Of a stretch of 5,736 nt of DNA, positions 1 to 5,736 are shown piece after piece. Numbering within the stretch: the first letter of the stretch is position 1; every line of letters begins with the position of its first letter. The position numbers were made by a program, and so were the translations under genes. Location: assembly GCA_013043995.1 (NCBI GenBank), contig JABEVL010000313.1:1-5736 (forward strand), written 5' to 3'. The notes beneath the pieces are model-generated. The model had not been told where the DNA came from, searched no databases, and saw only the letters and a program-made list of their open reading frames with translations. The stretch comes from Spirochaetales bacterium (GTDB taxonomy: Bacteria; Spirochaetota; Spirochaetia; JABEVK01).

Positions 1-419
1 GGGACTACGCAGCCTACCTCCAGATCCCCTATCTTCCTTGGGGAGGCGAGGTCGCTATCTTTTGTTTGGCTCTCGTCGGCGCAGCTGTCGGGTTTTTGTG
101 GTTCAATTCCCACCCCGCCGAGGTCTTTATGGGAGATACGGGCTCCCTGGCTTTGGGCGGCCTCTTTGGTTTGATCTCTGTTCTTCTGAAAAAAGAAATT
201 CTTCTCGTCATCCTGGGGGGGGTTTTTGTGATGGAAACCCTGTCGGTGATGATTCAGGTTTTCTGGTACAAACGGACAAAAAAAAGGGTGTTTCGAATGG
301 CCCCCTTGCACCACCACTTTGAACTCTCGGGTTGGGCAGAAACAAAAGTTGTGACTCGATTTTGGATGTTGGGTGGGCTTTTTGCCATCCTTGGGCTTTC
401 GACCCTGAAATTACAGTAA
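1..419 (+). CDS. mraY: MraY, phospho-N-acetylmuramoyl-pentapeptide transferase (5' truncated by window)
   Basis: MraY is an integral membrane enzyme that transfers phospho-MurNAc-pentapeptide from the UDP-linked precursor to undecaprenyl phosphate, giving lipid I. Only the C-terminal 138 residues are in the window; the frame is read from base 3 and ends at TAA 417-419. Visible family motifs are the [20 protein letters not shown] block, whose Asp codon at 135-137 is the family's catalytic-site aspartate, and the MAPLHHHFE block with the triple His at 309-317. About four hydrophobic helices can be seen, around bases 54-105, 144-185, 189-260 and 360-410. These are characteristic MraY signatures, so related enzymes such as WecA/TagO are unlikely because they lack the MAPxHHHFE form. 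The gene is followed after 13 bases by ftsW, with no murD in between. Its last bases contribute to the ftsW ribosome-binding site. Confidence 0.96.
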   Translation, partial: DYAAYLQIPYLPWGGEVAIFCLALVGAAVGFLWFNSHPAEVFMGDTGSLALGGLFGLISVLLKKEILLVILGGVFVMETLSVMIQVFWYKRTKKRVFRMAPLHHHFELSGWAETKVVTRFWMLGGLFAILGLSTLKLQ

Positions 420-425
420 AAAGGA
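419..425 (+). promoter_or_regulatory. Ribosome-binding site of ftsW
   Basis: AAAAAGGA overlaps the mraY stop region and lies 7 bases before a TTG codon at 433. This well-placed Shine-Dalgarno motif is why TTG is preferred over the internal ATG at 487, which would remove 18 residues of the N-terminal cytoplasmic tail. Its overlap with the mraY stop suggests the two genes are translated from one message. Confidence 0.7.
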
Positions 426-432
426 CAAGTTT

Positions 433-1569
433 TTGAAAGCACCGCGTTTCGGCCTTGAAAAGGGAGTCAAGCCTACGACAGATCTCATGCTGCTGACCTT
501 GCTGGTTTTTTTACCATTGCTGGGTTTGGTGGTCCTTTTTTCGGCTTCGTACTTCAAGGGTGAGACGTTGGCGAATAATCCCTGGTTTTTTGTCCAGCGT
601 CAGGCCGTGCTTTTGGTCGTGGGCGCTTTTGTCGCCTGGTTTCTTTCGCACGTTTCTTGGGAGTCGGTCAGGAAGGCCGTTCCCATACTTTTGCTCGCGA
701 ATTTTATTTTGATGCTGGCTGTCTTTCTGCCCATTTGGGACGTAGGAACGGTGCTGGGAGCGCGCCGCTGGATCGTGAAATTCGGTTTCTCCTTTCAGCC
801 TTCTGAATTGGCCAAGTTGACTGTCGTTCTTTATCTGGCTTCGATGTTTGCCAAAAAACAAAACGAGCTCGACGACTGGAAACATTCTTTGTTGCCGCCC
901 TTTGCTTTTAGTTTTTTGTTTGTCCTTTTGACACTCCTTCAAAATGACTACTCAACTTCAATGTTCATTTTATTTGTCATCCTTGTGATGTTTTTCCTGG
1001 CGGGGGTCAAGCTCCGCTACTTTGTGATTGTGTTGGCCCTGGCTGGAGTGTTGGGAGTCATTGGGGTGCTTTCGGCGCCTTACCGCATGGAAAGGTTCAC
1101 TTCGTTTCTCAAGCCGGATCACGATGTTTCGGGGGCAAGTTACCAGATTACAGCCTCGAGAGCGGCCCTGACCGACGGGGGTTTTTGGGGAAAAGGCTTC
1201 GGAGCGGGGACCCACAAGCTGGGAGGGATTCCAGAAGTTCACAACGACTTTATCTTTGCAGCGTTTGCCGAGGAAACAGGGTACTGGGGCGTCTTAGCCA
1301 TTTTTTTGCTTTTCGGCCTTTTAGCCTGGAGGGCTTGGAGTTGCGCTCTGGCCCACCCCGACCCTTTTGCTCGAATGGCTGGGGTGGGTATCACGGTGTT
1401 TTTGACTTACCAGATGCTCATCAACACGGCAGTTGTTGTTGGGGCCGTTCCGGCGACAGGCGTCACCTTTCCTTTCTTTTCTTATGGCGGGTCGTCGATT
1501 GTTGTGAGCCTGGCCATGGGGGGGCTTCTGCTCAATCTCTCAAGACGTTCTTCTGAGGTGGCGGCATGA
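433..1569 (+). CDS. ftsW: FtsW, SEDS-family septal peptidoglycan glycosyltransferase
   Basis: FtsW polymerises lipid II into glycan strands at the division septum together with its cognate class B penicillin-binding protein. The 378-residue product is of usual FtsW length and starts at TTG with a good ribosome-binding site. About ten hydrophobic segments can be placed, near residues 18-38, 53-72, 83-100, 128-140, 153-170, 174-190, 195-212, 283-299, 316-338 and 352-368. SEDS signatures are GARRWI (109-114), FQPSELAK (121-128), the extracellular-loop block GGIPEVHNDFIFA with Asp272, which aligns with the catalytic E. coli Asp297, and the C-terminal PFFSYGGSS (347-355). The motif usually written (E/Q)PDLGT reads QNDYST at 170-175. 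RodA is the main alternative, but the position between mraY and ftsQ in a division cluster strongly favours FtsW. Its stop overlaps the ftsQ start (ATGA, 1566-1569), implying translational coupling. Confidence 0.95.
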   Translation: MKAPRFGLEKGVKPTTDLMLLTLLVFLPLLGLVVLFSASYFKGETLANNPWFFVQRQAVLLVVGAFVAWFLSHVSWESVRKAVPILLLANFILMLAVFLPIWDVGTVLGARRWIVKFGFSFQPSELAKLTVVLYLASMFAKKQNELDDWKHSLLPPFAFSFLFVLLTLLQNDYSTSMFILFVILVMFFLAGVKLRYFVIVLALAGVLGVIGVLSAPYRMERFTSFLKPDHDVSGASYQITASRAALTDGGFWGKGFGAGTHKLGGIPEVHNDFIFAAFAEETGYWGVLAIFLLFGLLAWRAWSCALAHPDPFARMAGVGITVFLTYQMLINTAVVVGAVPATGVTFPFFSYGGSSIVVSLAMGGLLLNLSRRSSEVAA

Positions 1570-2357
1570 CGCGGGTATTGGGTCAGGACTGGGAGCACAG
1601 CTTGAGAAGGCTCCTGAAACTGGTTCTAGCGGTTTCTCTCGCCCTCGTGGTGCTGGAACTGGGTTTCCATTTGATCGCCGCTCCGACCCTCAGGCTGGCG
1701 CGGGTGTACGTCAGCGGTGACGATCGGGGCCTGAGCAATCAAGCTCTGTTGAGCCTGATGGGGCTTACCTCGCGCGAGTATTATTTTTCCATTTCAGACA
1801 GCGAGGTCGAAAAGAGGCTTGACCAAGTCCCTTGGATTCAGTCGGCCCGGGTGTTCAAGGTTTTTCCCGACACCCTGCACGTCGAAATCCAACCGCGTGT
1901 GCCGCTGGCTCTCATCATGACGACCCTGGAAGGGCGGCAGTTGCTCCTTTCTGTCGATGCTCAGGGAGTTGTCTTTGACGTCAATTCCCAGGATGCCGGC
2001 AGGAACCTTCCCATCCTTTCGGGGATCAGCTTTCAGACCCTGCAGCCCGGAATGAAACTGCCGGACACCTTAAACAGCCTTTTTCAGAGCTTGTCCAGTT
2101 TACATCAGCAGTCTCCAGGGCTTTTTGCTCAAATTAGCGAGATCCGCGTTCGGCGTACCAACGGCGGAGGTTTTGAAACGATCCTCTACCCGGTGCAGGG
2201 AACGGTTCGGGTCATTTTGCCCGAAGCGTGGAATGATAACTTGCTTCAGCAAGCCTTCGTGCTTTTGGACGTTATCCAAAAGCAAGGCTGGGACTCCAAA
2301 ACAAAAGAAATTGATTTCAGGACGACTCCCGTCGTCGTTAAGTCCAGGGAGAGTTGA
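1566..2357 (+). CDS. ftsQ: FtsQ/DivIB cell division protein
   Basis: FtsQ is a bitopic inner-membrane divisome protein that recruits FtsB/FtsL and helps control septal synthesis. The 263-residue product shows a short cytoplasmic N-terminus with basic residues (RR at 14-15), one transmembrane helix at about 17-38 and an extracytoplasmic POTRA-like domain at about 42-111. In the POTRA region, RLARVYVSGDDRGLSNQALL and the VPWIQSARVFKVFPDTLHVEIQPRVPLA stretch, split over residues 88-115, match the classic family pattern. A beta-rich C-terminal region follows to about residue 250. Sequence conservation in this family is low, so the call rests on topology, the POTRA consensus and position between ftsW and ftsA. 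The ATG overlaps the ftsW stop, and GAGGTGG at 1554-1560 can serve as its ribosome-binding site. No FtsQ-specific oddity was seen. Confidence 0.92.
   Translation: MTRVLGQDWEHSLRRLLKLVLAVSLALVVLELGFHLIAAPTLRLARVYVSGDDRGLSNQALLSLMGLTSREYYFSISDSEVEKRLDQVPWIQSARVFKVFPDTLHVEIQPRVPLALIMTTLEGRQLLLSVDAQGVVFDVNSQDAGRNLPILSGISFQTLQPGMKLPDTLNSLFQSLSSLHQQSPGLFAQISEIRVRRTNGGGFETILYPVQGTVRVILPEAWNDNLLQQAFVLLDVIQKQGWDSKTKEIDFRTTPVVVKSRES
2346..2351 (+). promoter_or_regulatory. Ribosome-binding site deciding the ftsA start
   Basis: AGGGAG inside the last codons of ftsQ lies 8 bases upstream of ATG 2360. It lies only 2 bases upstream of the in-frame TTG at 2354, which is too close for initiation. The ATG is therefore the preferred ftsA start, leaving a 2-base gap after the ftsQ TGA. 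Confidence 0.65.
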
Positions 2358-2359
2358 GG

Positions 2360-3616
2360 ATGGACGAAGTGGTTGTCGGACTGGATTTAGGAACCTCGAA
2401 AGTTTGCTGCGTGATTGCAGCGAGGGGGCAGGATGGGCGTCTTGCCGTGGTGGGCGTGGGCAAAGCCAAAAGCGAGGGGGTTCGGGCCGGGGTGATCGTG
2501 AACATTCGGGCTGCCGTCAAGTCGATTCAGTCGGCGATCGAAGCTGCTGAAACTTCAGGTTGGGAAGTCAAGGAAGTGATCGCAGGTTTGGGCGGCGGGA
2601 CCATCGAAGGGATGAACTCGCGGGGAGTTGTTGCCGTAAGCGGGCAGAAGGAAATTCGTGCCGAAGACGTGGAGAGGGTTTTGGACGCAGCTAAGGCCAG
2701 AACGATTCCCATGGACCGAGAGATCCTTCACGTGCTGCCCCAGGAGTACATCGTCGACGATGCCAGGAAGATCAAAAATCCTGTCGAGATGATGGGCATC
2801 CGGCTCGAGGCGGAAATTCACATTGTGACGGCGACGACAGCTGTCAGCCACAACCTCATCCAAAGCATCAACGCCGCCGGTGTCGGGGTGAGCGAGGTGG
2901 TGCTCAACGCGCTGTCATCGGCTCAGGCGGTCCTTTCGAGGGAAGAAAAAGAAGTCGGTGTCCTGTTGATTGAAATCGGCGCGGGGACCACGAACGCCGT
3001 GTTGTTCTTTGAAGGCGCTCCTCATTTTTCCAAGGTTTACCAGTTCGGCAGCGAGCGCGTGACCAAGGATGTCGCCCAGGTGCTCCAGATCCCCGACGAG
3101 GAAGCTGAACGCCTGAAAATTAAGTCGGGGTGTGCCTGGGTCGAGGGTTTGGTCGAGGATACCGAAGTGATCATCAGGGGGGTGGGGTCGCGGCCGACCT
3201 ATACCCTCCAGCGCAGCCAGATCGCTCGGATCATTCAGGCTCGGATGGAGGAGATCCTGTCCATGGTCGCTAAGGATGCAACACGGACGGGTCTGATCCC
3301 CCAGCTGGGGGCTGGGATCGTCTTCACAGGAGGTGGGGCGCACCTGGAAGGCCTGCCCGAGCTGGCCAAGTCTGTGTTCGGCAAACCAGGAAGGATGGGG
3401 GTCCCGATGGGGTTGGCCGGTCTGGACGAAACCTGGCAGCGCCCTGAGTACAGCTCCGTGGTCGGCTTGGCCCTGTGGGGCGAAGATCGTCTGCCGGACG
3501 TTGCTGTGGCGGGTTTGGACGCTGAAGGGCCTCGGGCTACAGGCCGTGCCGCTCCTTTACGCAAAAGCCGGAGTCCTTCGAAACTCTGGGAGTTCATAAA
3601 AAAGAATTTTATCTAG
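2360..3616 (+). CDS. ftsA: FtsA, actin-like membrane tether for FtsZ
   Basis: FtsA is an actin-fold ATPase that polymerises, binds the FtsZ C-terminal peptide and anchors the Z ring to the membrane. From ATG 2360 the product is 418 residues, typical for the family; a TTG two codons earlier would add only two residues. The phosphate-1 motif VVGLDLGTSKVC is at 5-16 with Asp9. The inserted 1C (SHS2) domain lies around 84-162, including HVLPQEYIVDD (124-134). The phosphate-2 motif is at 203-212, and the adenosine motif FTGGGAHLEGLPELA at 322-336. The last residues KLWEFIKKNFI (408-418) form a basic amphipathic helix, the known FtsA membrane-targeting element, so the C-terminus is intact. Phosphate-2 reads IEIGAGTTN, with Glu205 and Asn212 where Asp is usual in E. 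coli FtsA. The gene sits directly before ftsZ, as in most bacteria. Confidence 0.96.
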   Translation: MDEVVVGLDLGTSKVCCVIAARGQDGRLAVVGVGKAKSEGVRAGVIVNIRAAVKSIQSAIEAAETSGWEVKEVIAGLGGGTIEGMNSRGVVAVSGQKEIRAEDVERVLDAAKARTIPMDREILHVLPQEYIVDDARKIKNPVEMMGIRLEAEIHIVTATTAVSHNLIQSINAAGVGVSEVVLNALSSAQAVLSREEKEVGVLLIEIGAGTTNAVLFFEGAPHFSKVYQFGSERVTKDVAQVLQIPDEEAERLKIKSGCAWVEGLVEDTEVIIRGVGSRPTYTLQRSQIARIIQARMEEILSMVAKDATRTGLIPQLGAGIVFTGGGAHLEGLPELAKSVFGKPGRMGVPMGLAGLDETWQRPEYSSVVGLALWGEDRLPDVAVAGLDAEGPRATGRAAPLRKSRSPSKLWEFIKKNFI

Positions 3617-3627
3617 CGAGGGCCTAA

Positions 3628-3653
3628 CCGCAGGGTCTGGGGAGACCGTGCGG
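3628..3653 (+). promoter_or_regulatory. Stem-loop in the ftsA-ftsZ spacer
   Basis: CCGCAGGGTCT (3628-3638) pairs with AGACCGTGCGG (3643-3653) as an 11-position stem with a single G-G mismatch, closed by a GGGG loop. A short flanking pairing (GCC 3622-3624 with GGC 3657-3659) could extend it. It begins 12 bases after the ftsA stop. It is not a clear intrinsic terminator, because the nearest T-run (3672-3676) lies about 18 bases beyond the stem. It could act as an RNA stability or processing element that sets the FtsA:FtsZ ratio, or as a partial attenuator. The structure is seen directly in the sequence; the function is inferred. Confidence 0.55.
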
Positions 3654-3693
3654 CAGGGCAGAAATAAATCGTTTTTCCAAAAAGGGAGGGGGA

Positions 3694-3699
3694 AAGGAG
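3694..3699 (+). promoter_or_regulatory. Ribosome-binding site of ftsZ
   Basis: AAGGAG closes a 21-base all-purine tract (3679-3699) that also contains a second Shine-Dalgarno-like AAGGGAGG (3682-3689). It lies 4 bases before ATT 3704 and 10 bases before ATC 3710, both in the ftsZ frame. It lies about 46 bases before the first conventional in-frame start (GTG 3746), so it supports initiation well upstream of that GTG. Confidence 0.6.
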
Positions 3700-3703
3700 C
3701 GAG

Positions 3704-4906
3704 ATTACGATCGTTGATGATCCGCTAAGACGCACAATAATCAAGGTGATAGGCGTTGGCGGTGGGGGAAGCAACGCTGTGAACCGCATGATCGAATCGG
3801 GCCTGAAGGACGTGGATTTCTTGGCAGCCAACACCGACAATCAGGCTTTGTCAAAATGCAAGGCTCCCGTCAAGGTGACCCTCGGGCGAAGCGTGACGAA
3901 GGGACTTGGCGCTGGCGGAAAACCCGACGTGGGTGCCGCCGCCGCTGAAGAAGACAAGGAAGCTCTGAAAGCCGTTCTTGCCGGTGCCGACATGGTCTTT
4001 GTCACGGCGGGGATGGGTGGCGGAACGGGGACGGGAGCGGCTCCCATCGTCGCGAGAATCGCCAAAGAGCTGGGAGCTCTGACGGTCGCCGTCGTGACTC
4101 GGCCCTTTAGTTTTGAAGGGAGCCGAAAACGGGACCTTGCCCAGGACGGGATTGAAAAACTTCAAAAATCCGTCGACGCCATCATCACGATTCCCAACGA
4201 CAAGCTTTTGGAATTGGCGGGACCTCATGCCCCGATCAACGAGGCTTTCCAACAGGCGGACGACGTGCTTCGCATGGGTGTTCAGGGAATTTCAGAAATC
4301 ATCACCGTCGAGGGCCAGATGAACGTCGACTTTGCGGACGTGAAAACTGTCATGGAAGGTCGAGGGGCCGTCCTTATGGGGATCGGAAAAGGCTCGGGGG
4401 AAAATCGGGCGATCGACGCGGCAACGGCTGCGATTCAAAATCCCCTGCTCGACGAAGTGCAGATCGACGGGGCCAAAGGCATCCTGGTTGCCGTGACAGC
4501 CAGTCCGGACTTTTCTTTGGCCGAGTTTCAGGAAATCATGGACATCATCACCCAAAACCGTCACGAGGATGCTTTGATCAAGCAAGGTTATTCCATCAAC
4601 GAAAATCTGCGCGACGAAGTGATAGTCACGGTGATCGCTGCGGGCTTCGGCGAAAGAGAGGCGGAGGTCCGGTCGGCTCTGAGCGAAGAACCACGATCGA
4701 ATCTCACTTACCCCAAAACTGCCAAACCCCTGGAAGGTGTCCGTCCCCGCAGTGATAACGGGTTTGGTGACCTGTTTTCCGCAGTACGGACCTCACCCCC
4801 TGCGGCTGCCATGAAAACCATGCCCCGCCAAGGCGGATTGGCACCGCGAAACGAGGAAGACAACCTCGAGATCCCCACCATTCTGCGCCAGAACATGAGT
4901 TTGTAG
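3704..4906 (+). CDS. ftsZ: FtsZ, tubulin-like GTPase of the Z ring (apparent ATT start)
   Basis: FtsZ is the cytoplasmic GTPase that assembles into the division ring. Numbered from ATT 3704 the protein has 400 residues. It shows [16 protein letters not shown] at 14-29, NTDNQAL after strand 2, the tubulin signature MGGGTGTG at 104-111, and the T7 catalytic loop NVDFAD at 207-212 with Asn207, Asp209 and Asp212. The globular core ends near residue 317, followed by a variable linker of about 65 residues. The conserved C-terminal peptide [10 protein letters not shown] (387-396), which binds FtsA, is followed by NMSL. The start is uncertain. The frame is open back to a TAA at 3665, but it contains no ATG, GTG or TTG before GTG 3746. 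That GTG would cut into the first beta strand. ATT 3704 gives key residues at exactly the E. coli numbers and sits behind AAGGAG. ATC 3710 or a sequencing error are alternatives. Identity is certain; the start is moderate. Confidence 0.93.
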   Translation: MTIVDDPLRRTIIKVIGVGGGGSNAVNRMIESGLKDVDFLAANTDNQALSKCKAPVKVTLGRSVTKGLGAGGKPDVGAAAAEEDKEALKAVLAGADMVFVTAGMGGGTGTGAAPIVARIAKELGALTVAVVTRPFSFEGSRKRDLAQDGIEKLQKSVDAIITIPNDKLLELAGPHAPINEAFQQADDVLRMGVQGISEIITVEGQMNVDFADVKTVMEGRGAVLMGIGKGSGENRAIDAATAAIQNPLLDEVQIDGAKGILVAVTASPDFSLAEFQEIMDIITQNRHEDALIKQGYSINENLRDEVIVTVIAAGFGEREAEVRSALSEEPRSNLTYPKTAKPLEGVRPRSDNGFGDLFSAVRTSPPAAAMKTMPRQGGLAPRNEEDNLEIPTILRQNMSL

Positions 4907-4915
4907 GGGCTTTTG

Positions 4916-5736
4916 ATGGGTGACGAAGTCCTTTTGGACGCTTTTGAAACGTATTTAAGGTATCAGCTGGGACTCTCGGTGCGTACAGTTGAGGAATATC
5001 TGCGGGAGGTCCGTTTTTTCGACGCCTGGCGCCAGGACGTTCCTTGGACCGAAATCGCCCCTGTGCAAATTACAGATTACATGGCGATCCGAAAAAAAAG
5101 TGGTGTGAGCGTCAGGTCCGGGGCCAGGGTTTTAAGCGTGCTTCGGGGATTTTTTGACTTTTTGGTGTTCACGGGCAGGCGTTCCGACAGTCCGATGGAT
5201 TTTGTTCAGGCGCCCAAGCTGGTCCTCCAGGCTCCCGAAGTCTTTTCCCTTAAAGAAGTGGAAGCCCTCCTGGCGGCGATTCCCCAGGACAGCCCCGAGG
5301 GTTTGCGCGACCGGGCCCTGTTTGAATTGATCTACTCGGCGGGCCTCAGGGTCAGCGAAGCTGCGGGTTTGAAGATGGGCAAACTTTTTCTCAAGGAAGG
5401 TCTGGTCTGTGTCCTGGGAAAAGGCGATAAAGAACGGTTTGTTCCCTTGGGAAGCCAGGCGGCGCATTGGCTTTCTGTCTGGCTGAAGGAAGGCCGGCCC
5501 CAATTGGCAAAGCCCCTTTCCGGCGACGCTGTTTTCTTGAATTTTCGTGGGGGAGAACTTTCACGGAAGGGGATGTGGAAGAACTTCAAAGCCTACGCGG
5601 TACGGGCTGGGCTTGAGGGAAAAGTTCACACGCTGCGCCATTCCTTTGCCACCCATCTGCTGGCCGGAGGTGCCGATCTTCGTTCGGTCCAGGAGCTGTT
5701 GGGTCACGCCAGCATTGGCACGACGCAGATCTACAC
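4916..5736 (+). CDS. xerD: XerC/XerD-type tyrosine recombinase, closest to XerD (3' truncated by window)
   Basis: This family of site-specific recombinases resolves chromosome dimers at dif during division, in concert with the FtsK translocase. The 273 full codons in the window begin with an N-terminal SAM-like core-binding domain (about 5-90), followed by the catalytic domain from about 108. All six active-site residues are visible: Arg145 (SAGLRVSE), Lys169 (LGKGDKER), His238 and Arg241 (HTLRHSFATH), His264 (LLGHAS), and the nucleophile Tyr273 in TTQIYT. Spacing matches XerD with constant offsets, and PLGSQAAHWLSVWLKEGRP and KAYAVRAGL resemble XerD more than XerC. Only about 20 C-terminal residues should be missing. 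ATG 4916 is preferred over the adjacent TTG 4913; AGGGG at 4905-4909, overlapping the ftsZ stop, is the likely ribosome-binding site. The 9-base gap suggests cotranscription with ftsZ. A phage-type integrase is less likely given the full-length Xer-like architecture and the housekeeping context. Confidence 0.88.
   Translation, partial: MGDEVLLDAFETYLRYQLGLSVRTVEEYLREVRFFDAWRQDVPWTEIAPVQITDYMAIRKKSGVSVRSGARVLSVLRGFFDFLVFTGRRSDSPMDFVQAPKLVLQAPEVFSLKEVEALLAAIPQDSPEGLRDRALFELIYSAGLRVSEAAGLKMGKLFLKEGLVCVLGKGDKERFVPLGSQAAHWLSVWLKEGRPQLAKPLSGDAVFLNFRGGELSRKGMWKNFKAYAVRAGLEGKVHTLRHSFATHLLAGGADLRSVQELLGHASIGTTQIY

Noticed and set aside
215..222. Run of eight G in mraY, possible phase-variation tract
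   Set aside because: It encodes Gly-Gly in a conserved membrane helix of an essential enzyme. Runs of eight A also occur at 278-285 and in xerD, so this looks like ordinary composition rather than a switch.
511..942. 143-codon open frame on the - strand opposite ftsW
   Set aside because: It lies wholly inside ftsW, its composition is rich in Lys, Gln and Arg as expected for the antisense of membrane-protein codons, and no family motif is visible. It is a shadow frame.
2239..2252. Small inverted repeat CTTGC-TTCA-GCAAG inside ftsQ
   Set aside because: A five-base stem inside a coding region is expected by chance and has no T-run or regulatory context.
2915..3343. Long - strand open frame opposite ftsA (and similar ones opposite ftsZ and xerD)
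   Set aside because: These are antisense shadows of strongly conserved genes, with no ribosome-binding site or recognisable domain.
3671..3678. T-run after the ftsA-ftsZ hairpin read as an intrinsic terminator
   Set aside because: The T-run is about 18 bases from the stem base, too far for a standard intrinsic terminator, and the ftsZ ribosome-binding site follows at once.
3746..4906. ftsZ starting at GTG 3746
   Set aside because: This would begin within the first conserved beta strand, drop residues found in FtsZ proteins generally, and lack a Shine-Dalgarno at the right distance.

Overview
This window is a co-directional segment of a bacterial division and cell wall (dcw) cluster, with everything on the + strand. 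The order is the 3' end of mraY, then ftsW, ftsQ, ftsA, ftsZ and the 5' part of a xerD-type tyrosine recombinase gene cut by the window end. Genes are tightly packed: mraY and ftsW are 13 bases apart, ftsW and ftsQ overlap by ATGA, ftsQ and ftsA are 2 bases apart, and ftsZ and xerD are 9 bases apart. The only real gap is the roughly 87-base ftsA-ftsZ spacer, which holds a strong stem-loop and a purine-rich ribosome-binding region. I saw no convincing promoter, terminator, RNA gene, insertion sequence or CRISPR array.

The likely organism is a member of the Spirochaetota, at moderate confidence. From memory, the contiguous order mraY-ftsW-ftsQ-ftsA-ftsZ, without murD, murG, murC, murB or ddl in between, is the Borrelia arrangement. 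In Borrelia and Treponema a Xer recombinase, dprA and flagellar genes lie a little further downstream of ftsZ. The GC content looks moderate (above 50% by eye), unlike Borrelia and more like a free-living or Treponema/Spirochaeta-type lineage. This assignment rests on gene order and protein flavour, not on a database search.

The genes form one functional chain. MraY makes lipid I at the inner membrane. FtsW is the SEDS glycan polymerase that uses lipid II at the septum. FtsQ is the bitopic divisome scaffold. FtsA tethers FtsZ to the membrane, and FtsZ forms the Z ring. The Xer recombinase would resolve chromosome dimers at dif before septation closes.

The most unusual point is the start of ftsZ. 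No ATG, GTG or TTG lies in frame upstream of the first conserved strand. The best candidate is an ATT codon at 3704, just behind an AAGGAG motif. It gives a 400-residue protein whose key residues fall at the usual FtsZ numbers. The window otherwise reads as a conserved housekeeping region, and I found no evidence of a novel system.
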